Assembly (NCBI RefSeq): GCF_018967845.1
Contig: NZ_JAHLZZ010000001.1
Coordinates: forward strand, 2,914,001 to 2,978,000
Direction of reading: 5' to 3'
Source of the DNA: Hymenobacter siberiensis
GTDB taxonomy: Bacteria > Bacteroidota > Bacteroidia > Cytophagales > Hymenobacteraceae
Length of the DNA: 64,000 nucleotides
Under the pieces are notes generated by a model. It was not told the origin of the DNA, did no database searches, and saw nothing but the letters and a program-made list of their open reading frames with translations. Positions 1-10,525 of this stretch are shown piece by piece. The translations under genes were made by a program, and so were the position numbers. The number at the start of each line of letters is the position of its first letter. The stretch's first letter is position 1.

Positions 1-1
1 C

Positions 2-157
2 TACTGGAACCTGGCGGACCGGCGCGGCGTGCTGCGTCGCTACGAAACCCGCGCCGTGACGCAGCGGCTGGTAGTGCAGGTGCCGCGCCGCTTCCTGGGC
101 GGGGGTAACGTGCTGCGCATTTATTTCAAAGGCTACACGGCCACATTTTCAGAGTAA
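2..157 (+). CDS. C-terminal fragment of an unidentified protein (5' end outside window)
   Basis: An open frame enters from the left edge and ends at TAA 155-157, giving about 51 residues rich in Arg and aromatic residues. Codon use matches the GC-rich neighbours. The last A of its stop codon is the first A of the next gene's ATG (TAATG), so the two genes overlap by one base and are probably translationally coupled. I do not recognise the protein. The alternating hydrophobic C-terminal segments would fit a beta-rich protein, but this is only an impression. Confidence 0.6.
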   Translation, partial: YWNLADRRGVLRRYETRAVTQRLVVQVPRRFLGGGNVLRIYFKGYTATFSE

Positions 158-909
158 TGAAACCTGCGGAACTGAACAGGCAAGGGGGGCTGGCCGGGGC
201 TATGCGCCGGGGGCTGGTGCTGCTGGGCCTGCTGGCCGGAGCCCTGCCCGCTGCTCGTGCCCAGCAGGTGCTGGTGCAGGCCAACGTGGCCGATGACACC
301 GTAAAAACGACTTTCGGCCCCAATCGGCGCTATTTCGGGCACGCTTATTTTGGCTATGGGCTGCTGGCCGGCCCGGCGGGCAGCGGCGCGGCCGTGCGCT
401 ATGGGCTGGGCTCGGCGGAGTTGCGCGGCGGCGGGCGGCTCAAGGTCCGGTTCAGCCAGGCGCTGGCGCTCAATGCTGACTTGGGCTATGCCTACCAGCG
501 CTATAATCTGGCCCAAAACGGCCAAAAACTCGTGCCGGCTTCTACCCTGCATCGCAGCGAAAGCTTGGCCCTGCACCAGCTGTATTCCGAGCTCAGCCTG
601 CGGCTGAACTACGGCCGTCGGGGCAACGCCGTGGGCCGCTACGTCGACCTGCTGGCTGGTAGCGGCTGGGTGGCCGCCACCTCCCACATCACCGAAGACG
701 ACCCCGCGCCGGGCATCACCTCCGTCGAAACCACCGAGCGGGGCTTGCCTTATTTGCGCCGCTGGTCAGGGTTGGTTGGGGCGCGCGTGGGCGTCGACCG
801 CTATGCCCTTACGGCGCGCTACCGGCTGTCGCCGGTATTTGCGTCCGGCTACGGGTCCTGGCCCGAGCTGCCCCGCTGGATGCTGGGGGTCGAAGTGGGC
901 TTGTTCTGA
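157..909 (+). CDS. Secreted hypothetical protein, possible outer-membrane beta-barrel
   Basis: This 250-residue protein has a signal peptide best explained by a start at Met16 (ATG at 202), where MRRG is followed by a Leu/Ala-rich core and an ARAQQ cleavage region. The upstream ATG at 157 overlaps the previous stop codon and is also possible. The mature part alternates polar and aromatic residues with many Gly and Tyr (for example YFGHAYFGYG and ADLGYAYQRYN) and ends in ...LGVEVGLF. A terminal Phe and this strand pattern are typical of outer-membrane beta-barrels. No specific family is recognised. It is probably in an operon with the fragment upstream. Confidence 0.7.
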   Translation: MKPAELNRQGGLAGAMRRGLVLLGLLAGALPAARAQQVLVQANVADDTVKTTFGPNRRYFGHAYFGYGLLAGPAGSGAAVRYGLGSAELRGGGRLKVRFSQALALNADLGYAYQRYNLAQNGQKLVPASTLHRSESLALHQLYSELSLRLNYGRRGNAVGRYVDLLAGSGWVAATSHITEDDPAPGITSVETTERGLPYLRRWSGLVGARVGVDRYALTARYRLSPVFASGYGSWPELPRWMLGVEVGLF

Positions 910-1021
910 GTGGGCCAGCGGGCCGGGCTCAAACCCATTGTTGGGCTTTTGCCGTAAAATCCCCGGGCCGGCTTCTCCAAGCTAGTAGGTTTTTATATAG
1001 TATCGGCCTCATTCCTCGCCT

Positions 1022-1029
1022 TACCTTCG
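1022..1029 (+). promoter_or_regulatory. Bacteroidota -7-like box TACCTTCG
   Basis: TACCTTCG lies 33 bases before the ATG of the lipoprotein gene. It differs from the Bacteroidota -7 consensus TAnnTTTG at one base. The same TACCTTCG octamer recurs upstream of the M1 peptidase, kup and icmF in this window, which supports its being a local promoter motif. No clear -33 TTTG partner is visible. Confidence 0.45.
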
Positions 1030-1061
1030 TGCATTGAGCCTTCCTTTGGCCTTGCTTTTTT

Positions 1062-1682
1062 ATGAAAACTAAACACCTACGACTTTCTGCCCAAATCCTG
1101 CTGGCTGCCGGGCTCACGCTGCAACTGGCCTCCTGCGTGAGCACCGAGCGCGAAGTAAGCAGCTCTTCCACCGACCCTCGCTCTACGTATACGCCGCCGC
1201 CCGCCGGCAGCCGTGTGCGCGTGAGCGGCAAAACGGTGCTCAACACCGTGAGTGCTACCCACTCGTTCTCGGACCCGGCCACCCGGGATAATTTCATTTT
1301 GCAGCTGCGCGGCCCCCGCGTGCTCACGGCCCAGGCCCACCTCATCGTGACAAGCAGCACCGGCGATACCCTGCGCCACGAAGTGCTGCCCGCCCGCGCC
1401 CTGCTCAGCCACACCGATATCGCCGACCCGCAGTCGGCGAGCGTACGCGAACAGGAAATTGCCATTTTGCAGGGCATGAATAACTTCTTTGCCGACACCC
1501 ATTTCATGCAGCCGGCCATTCCGCCCGGTACCGAGCAGCCCGCCGAGGTAGACGCCAAAACCTGGTCGGCCCTGCGCGAAGACCCCACTACTGTGGGCTT
1601 CGATTATCCCGGCGCGGGTGGGTCCGAGCGCCGCATGGCCTATGCCCGCAAGCTGCGCAAGACCATAGTAATCAGCCAGTAG
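1062..1682 (+). CDS. Hypothetical lipoprotein
   Basis: A 206-residue protein with a lipoprotein signal peptide: basic MKTKHLR start, hydrophobic core, and lipobox LASC with the acylated Cys at position 25. A Ser/Thr/Pro-rich linker (about 26-45) leads into a region of roughly 150 residues that includes VRVSGKTVLNTVSATHSF. I do not recognise the domain. It is probably anchored to a membrane facing the periplasm. It is monocistronic, with a promoter-like box just upstream and about 90 bases before the next gene. Confidence 0.75.
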   Translation: MKTKHLRLSAQILLAAGLTLQLASCVSTEREVSSSSTDPRSTYTPPPAGSRVRVSGKTVLNTVSATHSFSDPATRDNFILQLRGPRVLTAQAHLIVTSSTGDTLRHEVLPARALLSHTDIADPQSASVREQEIAILQGMNNFFADTHFMQPAIPPGTEQPAEVDAKTWSALREDPTTVGFDYPGAGGSERRMAYARKLRKTIVISQ

Positions 1683-1773
1683 TCTGAATTTGGTTGATGT
1701 TTGACTTTAAGTCGATGACCAAGTTAATTAGCCCGGTCGCCATTCAGTCGCTTCCACTTTCTGTTTTTGAATC

Positions 1774-2385
1774 ATGAAATTCCTGCTCTCTTTCGCTGGC
1801 GTATTAGTCGCCATTCTGCTCCTGTTGAAGTTTGTTCCTTCGGCCCCCATCAACCCCGTGCTGCCGTTGCCCCAGGGCCAGCAGGAAGTGAATGGCCACG
1901 ATTCTGAAGTACCCAAAGGCGCGGGTGCCAATGCCGACGGTGAAGAAGAAGAAGGCGAGACGCTTGGCAACACCAGCATTGCCCCAGCCGCCCCCGGCCA
2001 GACCTACGGCGCGGCCATCACGCCCGCCGGGGCCCTGCCCATGAGCGCCCTGGTCACCGCCCTGGGCAGCCGCGATTCGGCCCAGGTGAAGCTGGTGGGC
2101 AAAGCCACCGCCGTGTGCCAGGCCAGAGGCTGCTGGATGACCCTGCCCACCGCCGACGGCCAGGACATGCGCGTGAGCTTCCGCGATTATGCCTTTTTTG
2201 TGCCCAAAGACCTCAGCGGCCATACCGTGGTAGTGAGCGGCTGGGCGCACCGCCAGACCGTGAGCGTGGCCGAGCAGCAGCACTACCTGCGCGACGCCGG
2301 TAAGCCCGAGCCGGAAATTGCCGCCATTACCCAGCCCCGGCAGGAGCTGAATTTTCTGGCCGATGGCGTGCTGGTGCAGAACTAA
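1774..2385 (+). CDS. DUF4920 domain protein
   Basis: A 203-residue protein with an N-terminal membrane anchor or signal segment (residues 1-23, ending near FVPSAP), an acidic linker with a run of Glu (about 50-62), and a C-terminal domain from about residue 75 matching the DUF4920 pattern. That domain holds a YGA...ITP start, VKLVGKATAVCQARGCWM and a VSFRDYAFFVPKD segment. The CxxxGCWM pair of cysteines is the family hallmark and suggests metal or redox chemistry, but the function is unknown. The domain is probably in the periplasm. The assignment is from recalled family features only. Confidence 0.8.
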   Translation: MKFLLSFAGVLVAILLLLKFVPSAPINPVLPLPQGQQEVNGHDSEVPKGAGANADGEEEEGETLGNTSIAPAAPGQTYGAAITPAGALPMSALVTALGSRDSAQVKLVGKATAVCQARGCWMTLPTADGQDMRVSFRDYAFFVPKDLSGHTVVVSGWAHRQTVSVAEQQHYLRDAGKPEPEIAAITQPRQELNFLADGVLVQN

Positions 2386-2416
2386 CATCACTCGCCAGCA
2401 ACCGGAATACATACCA

Positions 2417-4656
<2,240 letters not shown>

Positions 4657-4792
4657 GTGTGCCGCTGGAATATTCCGATAATAGAGGAAAAGGCGAGAAA
4701 CTTTGAAGATTTATTAAGTTCTGCGCAAATAGTTCGGCTAAGTTTTTGTCTATGGACTGAAATCCCGACCTTTGACCTCCATTTTCCCACCC

Positions 4793-5314
4793 ATGCGCGC
4801 ATTTCTTCTTCTTGCATTCCTGATTGGCCAAGCCCTGTGGGCCCCTGCGTTGCAGGCGCAGTGTATCGCCCTAGCCGACCTGCTGGCCATCGGGGCCGAG
4901 CCCACAGCCCTCGCAACCCCTAAAGTGGTGACGGACCATCTCACCTTTGAGTGGACGTATATGGGCCCCACGGCCACCGTGCGCGAGGCAGCCTGGACGT
5001 ACGTGCCCGCCGGCAGCACCACGCCCACGGCCCGCCTGCAAATGCGCGCCCAACGCCCCGGCCAGGACGTGGTGCTGAAAACCACCCAGGCCAGCTGCTT
5101 GCGCGACTTGGGCCGTGAACTTAAAAGCCGCAAGCTCACGGCTCAGCCCGTGACCTGCCCCAGCTGCGAAGCCGTGCGCTACCAGGGCCCCGACTTCGAA
5201 GCCACCATTTACAGCCAGATGAAGGGCGAATTTCCCTACGTAGTAGTGGTGCACCAGGTGCCGCCCGGCATGCCGCCCGCCGCCAGCGGTACCGGCGGCG
5301 TGAAAGCCCCGTAA
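4793..5314 (+). CDS. Secreted hypothetical protein
   Basis: The start at 4793 gives a clean signal peptide (MRAFLLLAFLIGQ..., cleavage near LQAQ), while the ATG at 4772 would add seven residues before it. The 173-residue product has four cysteines in the mature part (CIALAD, ASCLRD, VTCPSCEAV), which could form disulfides in the periplasm. The spacing of CPSC resembles a metal or disulfide motif, but I see no known domain. It converges on the deacetylase gene and ends just before a long hairpin terminator. Confidence 0.65.
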   Translation: MRAFLLLAFLIGQALWAPALQAQCIALADLLAIGAEPTALATPKVVTDHLTFEWTYMGPTATVREAAWTYVPAGSTTPTARLQMRAQRPGQDVVLKTTQASCLRDLGRELKSRKLTAQPVTCPSCEAVRYQGPDFEATIYSQMKGEFPYVVVVHQVPPGMPPAASGTGGVKAP

Positions 5315-5330
5315 TATTCCCCCCCCCCCC

Positions 5331-5396
5331 CAATTGCTACCAAGCAAAAAGTCCCCGCTGCGATTGCAGCGGGGACTTTTTGCTTGGTAGCAATTG
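5331..5396. terminator. Bidirectional terminator, 31-bp perfect stem
   Basis: Arms 5331-5361 and 5366-5396 are exact inverted repeats around a GATT loop. The GC core (GTCCCCGCTGC) is flanked by A5/T5 tracts, so it works in both directions between the two convergent genes. Pairing continues well past the A/T tract, to within three bases of the downstream stop codon. It is directly preceded by a 13-C run (5319-5331). Confidence 0.9.
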
Positions 5397-5398
5397 GC

Positions 5399-6316
5399 TT
5401 AGAACGACTGCAAGATGTTGTTGCGCAGCGTTTTGGGGGTCCAGTAGCCGCTGGCGATGATGCGGCGGATGGTGAAGAGCGGGTCCTGCTGGTCGCGCTT
5501 TTCGGCCAGCGAGAAGGCAGCCACGAAGCCGCGCTTTTTCAGCTCGGGGAAGGCCTGGGTATTCCAGAGGCCGAAGGGGTAGGCGAAGTAGTTGATTTTC
5601 TTGCCCGTGATTTCTTCCAGCGTTTTGGTGGGCTTGTCGATTTGGGTTTCCCAGTCCTTGCCCTGGTACTTCTTCACGTTGTGGTGGTCCCAGGTGTGCG
5701 AGCCGATGATGTTGCCTTCGTCAGATAGCTGCTTCACCATGGCTTTGGTCATGTAATGGGGGCGGCCCAGGCTCACGGTCATCACGAAGTACATGGCCTT
5801 GTAGCCGTACTGCTCCAGCGTGGGCCGGGCAATGGTGAACTGGTCGAGGTCGGTGTCATCAAAGGTGAGCATGATGGGCTTGCTCGGCAGCTTGGCCCCG
5901 GTGGTCATGTAGGCGTAGAGCTGGTCGGGCGAGATGGTGTGGTAGCCCGAGTCGGCCAGCATTTTAATCTGGGCCTTGAATTGTGCGATGGGAATGATAT
6001 AGTCCTTGGCACCCTTCGAGTCGCGGGCCGTCCAGTCGCGAATCTGGTGGTAGCACAGAATGGGCACCTGCGGGCGGGCCAGAATGGCGGCCGCGTCGCC
6101 GGTTTTGCTGGCTGGGATGCTGCCGGGGGCCGGGGCGGGCGTGGCGTTGGCCTCATCGGTGGCGGTGGCCTGGGTGCCAGACGTTTCGGCGGCGGCGGGT
6201 GGGGCAGCCTCTACAGTAACGCTGCTGTTGGCCGTTTCACCGGTGGTGGCGGTTTTAGTGTCGCAGGCGGCCATGGCAAGGGCACCCAGCAGGAGGGAAG
6301 CAGAGGAAAATTTCAT
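5399..6316 (-). CDS. Polysaccharide deacetylase (NodB-type) lipoprotein
   Basis: A carbohydrate esterase family 4-type enzyme that would remove acetyl groups from an envelope or extracellular polysaccharide. The start at 6316 gives a lipoprotein signal with lipobox MAAC (Cys18). An Ala/Thr/Pro-rich linker runs to about residue 80, followed by the NodB domain. Motifs seen are TFDD (residues 151-154, catalytic and metal Asp), SHTWDHH (metal His207 and His211) and YPFG. The linker suggests tethering to a membrane with the catalytic domain in the periplasm or outside. It is divergent from dapA, with 134 bases between the start codons. Confidence 0.9.
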   Translation of the reverse strand: MKFSSASLLLGALAMAACDTKTATTGETANSSVTVEAAPPAAAETSGTQATATDEANATPAPAPGSIPASKTGDAAAILARPQVPILCYHQIRDWTARDSKGAKDYIIPIAQFKAQIKMLADSGYHTISPDQLYAYMTTGAKLPSKPIMLTFDDTDLDQFTIARPTLEQYGYKAMYFVMTVSLGRPHYMTKAMVKQLSDEGNIIGSHTWDHHNVKKYQGKDWETQIDKPTKTLEEITGKKINYFAYPFGLWNTQAFPELKKRGFVAAFSLAEKRDQQDPLFTIRRIIASGYWTPKTLRNNILQSF

Positions 6317-6410
6317 TGAAACACGCGCGAAGCCGGGCTTCGCAACCGGGGGAATGGGTGATGAATAAAGACGGGCGAACAAAAGGCCCGCGCAAAGCGG
6401 ACCTACCTGC

Positions 6411-6418
6411 TACTTTTG
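6411..6418 (+). promoter_or_regulatory. -7 box TACTTTTG for dapA
   Basis: TACTTTTG matches the Bacteroidota TAnnTTTG element exactly and lies 32 bases before the chosen dapA ATG. It is also evidence against the longer reading frame starting at 6316, which would include the promoter. Confidence 0.55.
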
Positions 6419-6450
6419 TAACCCACAAAACTAACTCTCAAACTCCCGGC

Positions 6451-7335
6451 ATGAACAAATCCGCCTCCCGTCTGCCCGCGTTTCATGGTACGGGCGTGGC
6501 CCTGGTCACCCCATTCACCCCGGAACAGGCCGTGGATTACGATGGCTGGCGCCGCCTGCTCGATTTCTGCATCGATGGCGGGGTCGATTACCTCGTGGTG
6601 AACGGCACCACCGGCGAGTCGCCCACCACCACGGCCGACGAGAAAACCGAGCTGCTGCGCGTAGCCAAGGAGCACGTGGCCGGGCGCGTGCCGCTCGTCT
6701 ACGGCATTGGCAGCAACGACACGGCCGCCGCCGAAGAAGCCCTGCGCACCACCGACCTCAGCGGCGTGGCCGCCATCCTGTCGGCCAGCCCCGCCTACAA
6801 CAAGCCCAGCCAGGCCGGCATCATTGCCCACTACACCCGCCTGGCCGATGGCAGCCCGCTGCCCATTATCCTCTACAACGTGCCCGGCCGCACGGCCTCC
6901 AACCTCACCGCCGAAACCACGCTGCGCTTGGCCCAGCACCCCAACATCATCGGCATCAAGGAAGCCAGCGGCTTTATGGAGCAGTGCCTGGTCATCGCGG
7001 CCAATAAGCCGAAGGATTTCCTGCTGATTTCGGGCGATGACATGCTCACGCCCGCCCTCATTGCCTGCGGCGGCGAAGGCATTATTTCGGTAATGGCCAA
7101 TGCCTACCCCAAGCGCTTTGCCGAGCTCACCCGCGCCGCGCTGGCCGGCGATTTCGCCACTGCCCGCGAAGGCCTGTTTCACCTGCTGCCCCTCAACCCG
7201 ATGATGTATGAGGAAAGCAACCCCGTGGGCGTGAAAGCCGTGCTCGAAGTCCTGGGCGTGTGCGGCGCGGCCGTACGCCTGCCGCTGCTCGAAGCTACCG
7301 AGGGCCTGAAAGACCGGATTCGGAAGGCGCTGTAG
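6451..7335 (+). CDS. dapA: 4-hydroxy-tetrahydrodipicolinate synthase
   Basis: This enzyme condenses pyruvate with aspartate semialdehyde, the first committed step of lysine and meso-diaminopimelate synthesis. The 294-residue product has normal length. Visible active-site features are NGTTGES (Thr53-Thr54), YNVPGRT (Tyr142) and the Schiff-base Lys170 in GIKEASG. I chose the ATG at 6451 because it begins MNKSASRLPAFHGTGVALVTP, the typical N-terminus, and follows a good -7 box. The upstream in-frame extension has no homology. It converges on the O-antigen-ligase-like gene with only 24 bases between stop codons. Confidence 0.97.
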   Translation: MNKSASRLPAFHGTGVALVTPFTPEQAVDYDGWRRLLDFCIDGGVDYLVVNGTTGESPTTTADEKTELLRVAKEHVAGRVPLVYGIGSNDTAAAEEALRTTDLSGVAAILSASPAYNKPSQAGIIAHYTRLADGSPLPIILYNVPGRTASNLTAETTLRLAQHPNIIGIKEASGFMEQCLVIAANKPKDFLLISGDDMLTPALIACGGEGIISVMANAYPKRFAELTRAALAGDFATAREGLFHLLPLNPMMYEESNPVGVKAVLEVLGVCGAAVRLPLLEATEGLKDRIRKAL

Positions 7336-7359
7336 AGCGCTCCGGCAAAGCCGAATGCG

Positions 7360-8607
7360 CTAGGCTGCCAGCTCCTGGGTGGCCTGGCGCTCGCCGGCCA
7401 CTATCAGGAAGCCGTAGCCGAACACGAAGAGGTTCAGACCCAGCTGCAGGTCCAGCGGCGCATCGACCAGCATGCTGGCGGCCTGTACCAGCAGGAAAAG
7501 TCCGATGGCTGGCTGCCGCCGCGCCCAGGGCCGGGTAAGTGGCCAGAACATTAGCGCCAGCAGCAGGGTCAGGCCCAGCACACCGCCGCCCACCATGGCC
7601 TGCAGGAACTGGTTGTGCACCTCAATGCGGTTTTCGGTTCGCAGGCCAAATCCCTGCCAGTCGTACTGGTGCATCATGGCCGCCCGGGCATCGGCCGGGG
7701 CTACGCCCACCAGCCAATGCTGGGCAATGACCTGCCGGGCGGTTTCGATGGCGACCAAACGCCGTGACAGGGAAGTTTCGTTGATGTCATGCTCATTCGT
7801 GAACTGCCTCACGTCCCATAAGGACGAATCTACCCGTTTGCGCACCGATTCGAGCCCCCGATAGGCCGCCCATGGGCCCACCATCAACAGCACGAGCAGC
7901 GCCAGGCCCAGCACCAGATTACGGCGCATGAGCAGGCGCACCACCACCGCCAGCAGGGCCGCGTAAAACACCAGCAGCCCGGTGCGGTATGCCAGTACGT
8001 GCAGCGTGAGCGCCGCCACGGCTGCCGCCCCCAGCAGGGCCGCCCGCAGCCACGGGCGCGCCAGCTCGTGCCGCCGCAGCATCATGCCCCAGAAGGCCCC
8101 CAGGGCCAGCATCACCCCGAAGGTGATATGAAAAATGTGGGTGGCTACCGGCATGTTCCGACCCAAAAGGATATCCTCGTTGGCCGCCGTGGGGTCTTGC
8201 CAGTATTGTGCCAGGGTAATTAGTCCCACGGCGGCCACGCTCAGCACAAACCCGCTGCCCACCGCCAGGCGCTGCCCCCGCGTGAGGGGCACGGCCAGCG
8301 TGAAGGCCAGCGGCACCGCCAGCCAGGTCAGGTCGCGGAATAATTCGTGCCGCCACACCAGCAAATCAGTGGTGTATAAGCCACTAACCAGCAGAAAAAC
8401 TACTACGGCTGCCGCCCGCATCGCTGCCCCGTTACGGAAATACCCCAGAATGGCGTGCCGCAGCTGCGGGTTGGCCAGGGCTGCCACCACGCCCACGATG
8501 GGCGCAATGGCAATGAGCGCCCGCGAAGCCAGCAGGCCCGCAATGCCCGCCAGACAAGCCAGCAGCAGCAGATACTGCGAAAGCCGGCCGGATAAATAAT
8601 GCTGCAC
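7360..8607 (-). CDS. O-antigen ligase family membrane protein (Wzy_C-like)
   Basis: A 415-residue multi-pass inner-membrane protein with about ten to twelve hydrophobic segments. A large periplasmic loop (about residues 245-330) contains ARQVIAQHWLVGVAPADAR and ENRIEVHNQFLQAMVGGG. The Trp-Leu-x-Gly-Val stretch and the 'HNxFLQ...GxxG' motif are characteristic of the O-antigen ligase/polymerase (Wzy_C) family. It would attach or polymerise a surface glycan. The start is GTG at 8605-8607. No other glycan genes lie nearby, so the substrate is unknown. Confidence 0.85.
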   Translation of the reverse strand: MQHYLSGRLSQYLLLLACLAGIAGLLASRALIAIAPIVGVVAALANPQLRHAILGYFRNGAAMRAAAVVVFLLVSGLYTTDLLVWRHELFRDLTWLAVPLAFTLAVPLTRGQRLAVGSGFVLSVAAVGLITLAQYWQDPTAANEDILLGRNMPVATHIFHITFGVMLALGAFWGMMLRRHELARPWLRAALLGAAAVAALTLHVLAYRTGLLVFYAALLAVVVRLLMRRNLVLGLALLVLLMVGPWAAYRGLESVRKRVDSSLWDVRQFTNEHDINETSLSRRLVAIETARQVIAQHWLVGVAPADARAAMMHQYDWQGFGLRTENRIEVHNQFLQAMVGGGVLGLTLLLALMFWPLTRPWARRQPAIGLFLLVQAASMLVDAPLDLQLGLNLFVFGYGFLIVAGERQATQELAA

Positions 8608-8654
8608 GAAAAAGAAGGGGATGGTATTTTAGGTTTGAAAAAACGATGGCACAG

Positions 8655-8748
8655 AACGTCATGCTGAGCGCAGCCGAAGCATCTCTACTGCAATAGCAAC
8701 TAATTACTACTGCGTTAGAGATGCTTCGGCTGCGCTCAGCATGACGTT
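8655..8748. repeat. Palindromic intergenic repeat, CGTCATGCTGAG family, copy 2
   Basis: The outer arms start AACGTCATGCTGAGCGCAGC and pair with the matching end of the element, ending at 8748. The centre is AT-richer and differs from copy 1. Relative to copy 1 the arms carry compensatory changes on both sides (AGTC versus AGCC), so the palindrome is preserved despite divergence. That supports selection on, or copying of, the hairpin form. Confidence 0.8.
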
Positions 8749-8753
8749 CTTTT

Positions 8754-8809
8754 GCTCACTGCTCACTGCTCACTGCTCACTGCTCACTGCTCACTGCTCA
8801 CTGCTCACT
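8754..8809. repeat. 7-bp tandem repeat (GCTCACT) x8
   Basis: Eight perfect copies of GCTCACT run head to tail and end two bases before the stop codon of the minus-strand LutA-like gene. A perfect short-unit array of this kind is prone to slippage. It lies in the 3' untranslated region of that gene, directly beside palindromic repeat copy 2. Seven bases is not a multiple of three, but the array is outside the coding frame. Confidence 0.9.
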
Positions 8810-8810
8810 G

Positions 8811-9554
8811 CTACCAGCCGCTGGCCAGTACGTCGGCCACGTGCAGGCACTTCAACGGCAGCTTCTCCTTTTTAATATAGGATTCGAGGTGCATGAGGCA
8901 GCTCACGTCGGTGCTCACGATGAAATCGGCACCGGTATCGAGGGCGTACTCTGCTTTCTGCTGGGCCATGGCCACGGAAATGGCTTCAAACTTTACCGCA
9001 AACGTGCCACCGAAGCCGCAGCAGGTGGTGGTTTCGGCCATTTCAATGCGCTCCAGGCCGGCCACGGCATCCAGCAGCTGGCGCGGCTGCGCCCGGATGT
9101 GGCACTCGCGCAGGCCTGAGCAGGAGTCGTGGTAGGTGTACTTGCCATCCAGGCGCGCCCCGGGTATGGCCGTGATTCCCAGCACATCCACCAGGAATTC
9201 GGTTAGCTCGTGCACGCGGCCCTGCACGGTCTGGCAGGCGGCGCGCCCGGGTTGGTCCGTATACAAATCGGTATAGCTGTTGCGCACCATGCCCACGCAC
9301 GAGGCCGACGGGCTCACGATGTAGCGCTGGGTATCGGTAGCCGGCGCGGCAAAATCGGTCAGGAACTTATCGGCCACTGCCCGGCTCTGGTCTACGTAGC
9401 CGGCGTTGTAGGCCGGCTGGCCGCAGCAGGTTTGGTTGGGGTTGTAGTTGGCTTTTACGCCCACCCGCTCCAGCACGCGCACCATGTGCATGGCCGTGGC
9501 CGGGTAAAGCTGGTCGACGAAGCAGGGGATGAAAATATCGACGGTAGTCGGCAT
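8811..9554 (-). CDS. (Fe-S)-binding CCG-domain protein, LutA/GlpC-like
   Basis: A 247-residue protein with two cysteine-rich CCG motifs, NQTCCGQPAYN near the N-terminus and TTTCCGFGGTF near residue 185, plus CF (IPCFVDQ) and HDSCSGLRE. This is the pattern of LutA, the Fe-S subunit of lactate oxidation, and of GlcF/HdrB-type proteins that carry electrons from an oxidase. LutB and LutC are not visible nearby, so lactate as substrate is not shown. It starts 12 bases downstream of the HMG-CoA-lyase-like gene on the same strand and is probably cotranscribed. ATG at 9554 is preferred over GTG at 9560. Confidence 0.85.
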   Translation of the reverse strand: MPTTVDIFIPCFVDQLYPATAMHMVRVLERVGVKANYNPNQTCCGQPAYNAGYVDQSRAVADKFLTDFAAPATDTQRYIVSPSASCVGMVRNSYTDLYTDQPGRAACQTVQGRVHELTEFLVDVLGITAIPGARLDGKYTYHDSCSGLRECHIRAQPRQLLDAVAGLERIEMAETTTCCGFGGTFAVKFEAISVAMAQQKAEYALDTGADFIVSTDVSCLMHLESYIKKEKLPLKCLHVADVLASGW

Positions 9555-9566
9555 CAGCACAAAGTA

Positions 9567-10418
9567 TTAGTGAAACCTAAAAATCTGGCCCGCCGCCACC
9601 CGGGCCTGTCCGAACGCCACCGGGTTCAGTCCCGAATCTACTTCCTTTTCGGCTAGAAAAGCCAATAAATTCTCAGTAGCCATGTTGCCCGTCAGCTCAT
9701 CGGTGGCCATGGGGCAGCCGCCAATGCCGCCAATGGCCCCGTCGAAGCGGCGGCAGCCGGCCGCGTAGGCGGCGGCCACTTTCTCGTGCCAGGTGGTGGG
9801 CGTGGTGTGCAGGTGCGCCCCAAACTCAATGGTCGGGAAAGCCGGAATCAGGGCCGCAAACAGCGGCTCGATGGTGGCCGCTATGGAGGCCCCAATGGTA
9901 TCGGACAGCGCCACGATGTGGATACCCAGCGCCGCTAGCCGCGCCGTGAAATCGGTTACGATTTCCGGGTTCCAGGCATCGCCGTAGGGGTTGCCGAAGC
10001 CCATGGACAGGTAGGTAACCAGGGTTTTGCCGTGCTGCTCGCAGCGCTCGTGCATGGCGGCCACGTCGGCCAGGGCTTCGGTCGGGCTCTGGTTGGTGTT
10101 GCGCCGCTGGAAGGTTTCCGATACCGAGAGCGGAAAGCCCAGGTAGCTGATTTCGGGGTGTTGCAGGGCCGCTTCGGCCCCGCGCAGGTTGGCCACGATG
10201 GCCAGGAGCTTGGTGCGGGTGGTGCTCAGGTCGAGACCGGCCAGCACTTCGGCCGTATCGCGCAGCTGCGGAATGGATTTAGGTGATACGAAGGAGCCAA
10301 AGTCCAGCGTATCAAAACCCACTTGCAGTAGGGTATTGAGGTAGGCGGTTTTGGTGGCCGTGGGAATGAAGTCGGGCAGGCCCTGCATGGCATCGCGGGG
10401 GCATTCAATAAGCTTCAT
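9567..10418 (-). CDS. Hydroxymethylglutaryl-CoA lyase
   Basis: The predicted reaction cleaves HMG-CoA to acetyl-CoA and acetoacetate, the last step of leucine breakdown. The 283-residue TIM-barrel protein begins MKLIECPRDAMQGLPDFIPT, where the E-CPRD-Q segment is the HMGL-like start. It also shows FGSFVSPKSIPQL, a metal-binding HLHTT motif and the GGIGGCPMATDELTGNM loop. The GxGGCP cysteine is the signature of HMG-CoA lyases. The upstream part of the open frame (to 10520) lacks homology. A TACCTTTG box lies 34 bases before the chosen ATG. Confidence 0.92.
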   Translation of the reverse strand: MKLIECPRDAMQGLPDFIPTATKTAYLNTLLQVGFDTLDFGSFVSPKSIPQLRDTAEVLAGLDLSTTRTKLLAIVANLRGAEAALQHPEISYLGFPLSVSETFQRRNTNQSPTEALADVAAMHERCEQHGKTLVTYLSMGFGNPYGDAWNPEIVTDFTARLAALGIHIVALSDTIGASIAATIEPLFAALIPAFPTIEFGAHLHTTPTTWHEKVAAAYAAGCRRFDGAIGGIGGCPMATDELTGNMATENLLAFLAEKEVDSGLNPVAFGQARVAAGQIFRFH

Positions 10419-10452
10419 GGGCAGGGGTGTGAGGGGGCCGGGGTGAATGTCC

Positions 10453-10460
10453 CAAAGGTA
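10453..10460 (-). promoter_or_regulatory. -7 box TACCTTTG for the HMG-CoA lyase operon
   Basis: Read on the minus strand this is TACCTTTG, an exact match to TAnnTTTG. It lies 34 bases upstream of the start codon at 10418. It supports that start and one transcript covering the lyase and the LutA-like gene. Confidence 0.5.
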
Positions 10461-10525
10461 GCAGCCCGCGCCGCTGTGGGCCGAACTACCCGCCGGACTG
10501 TCGTGTTGGGAGGCATGCACAATAA

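Noticed and set aside
8754..8809. CRISPR-like array
   Set aside because: The repeats are seven-base tandem units with no spacers.
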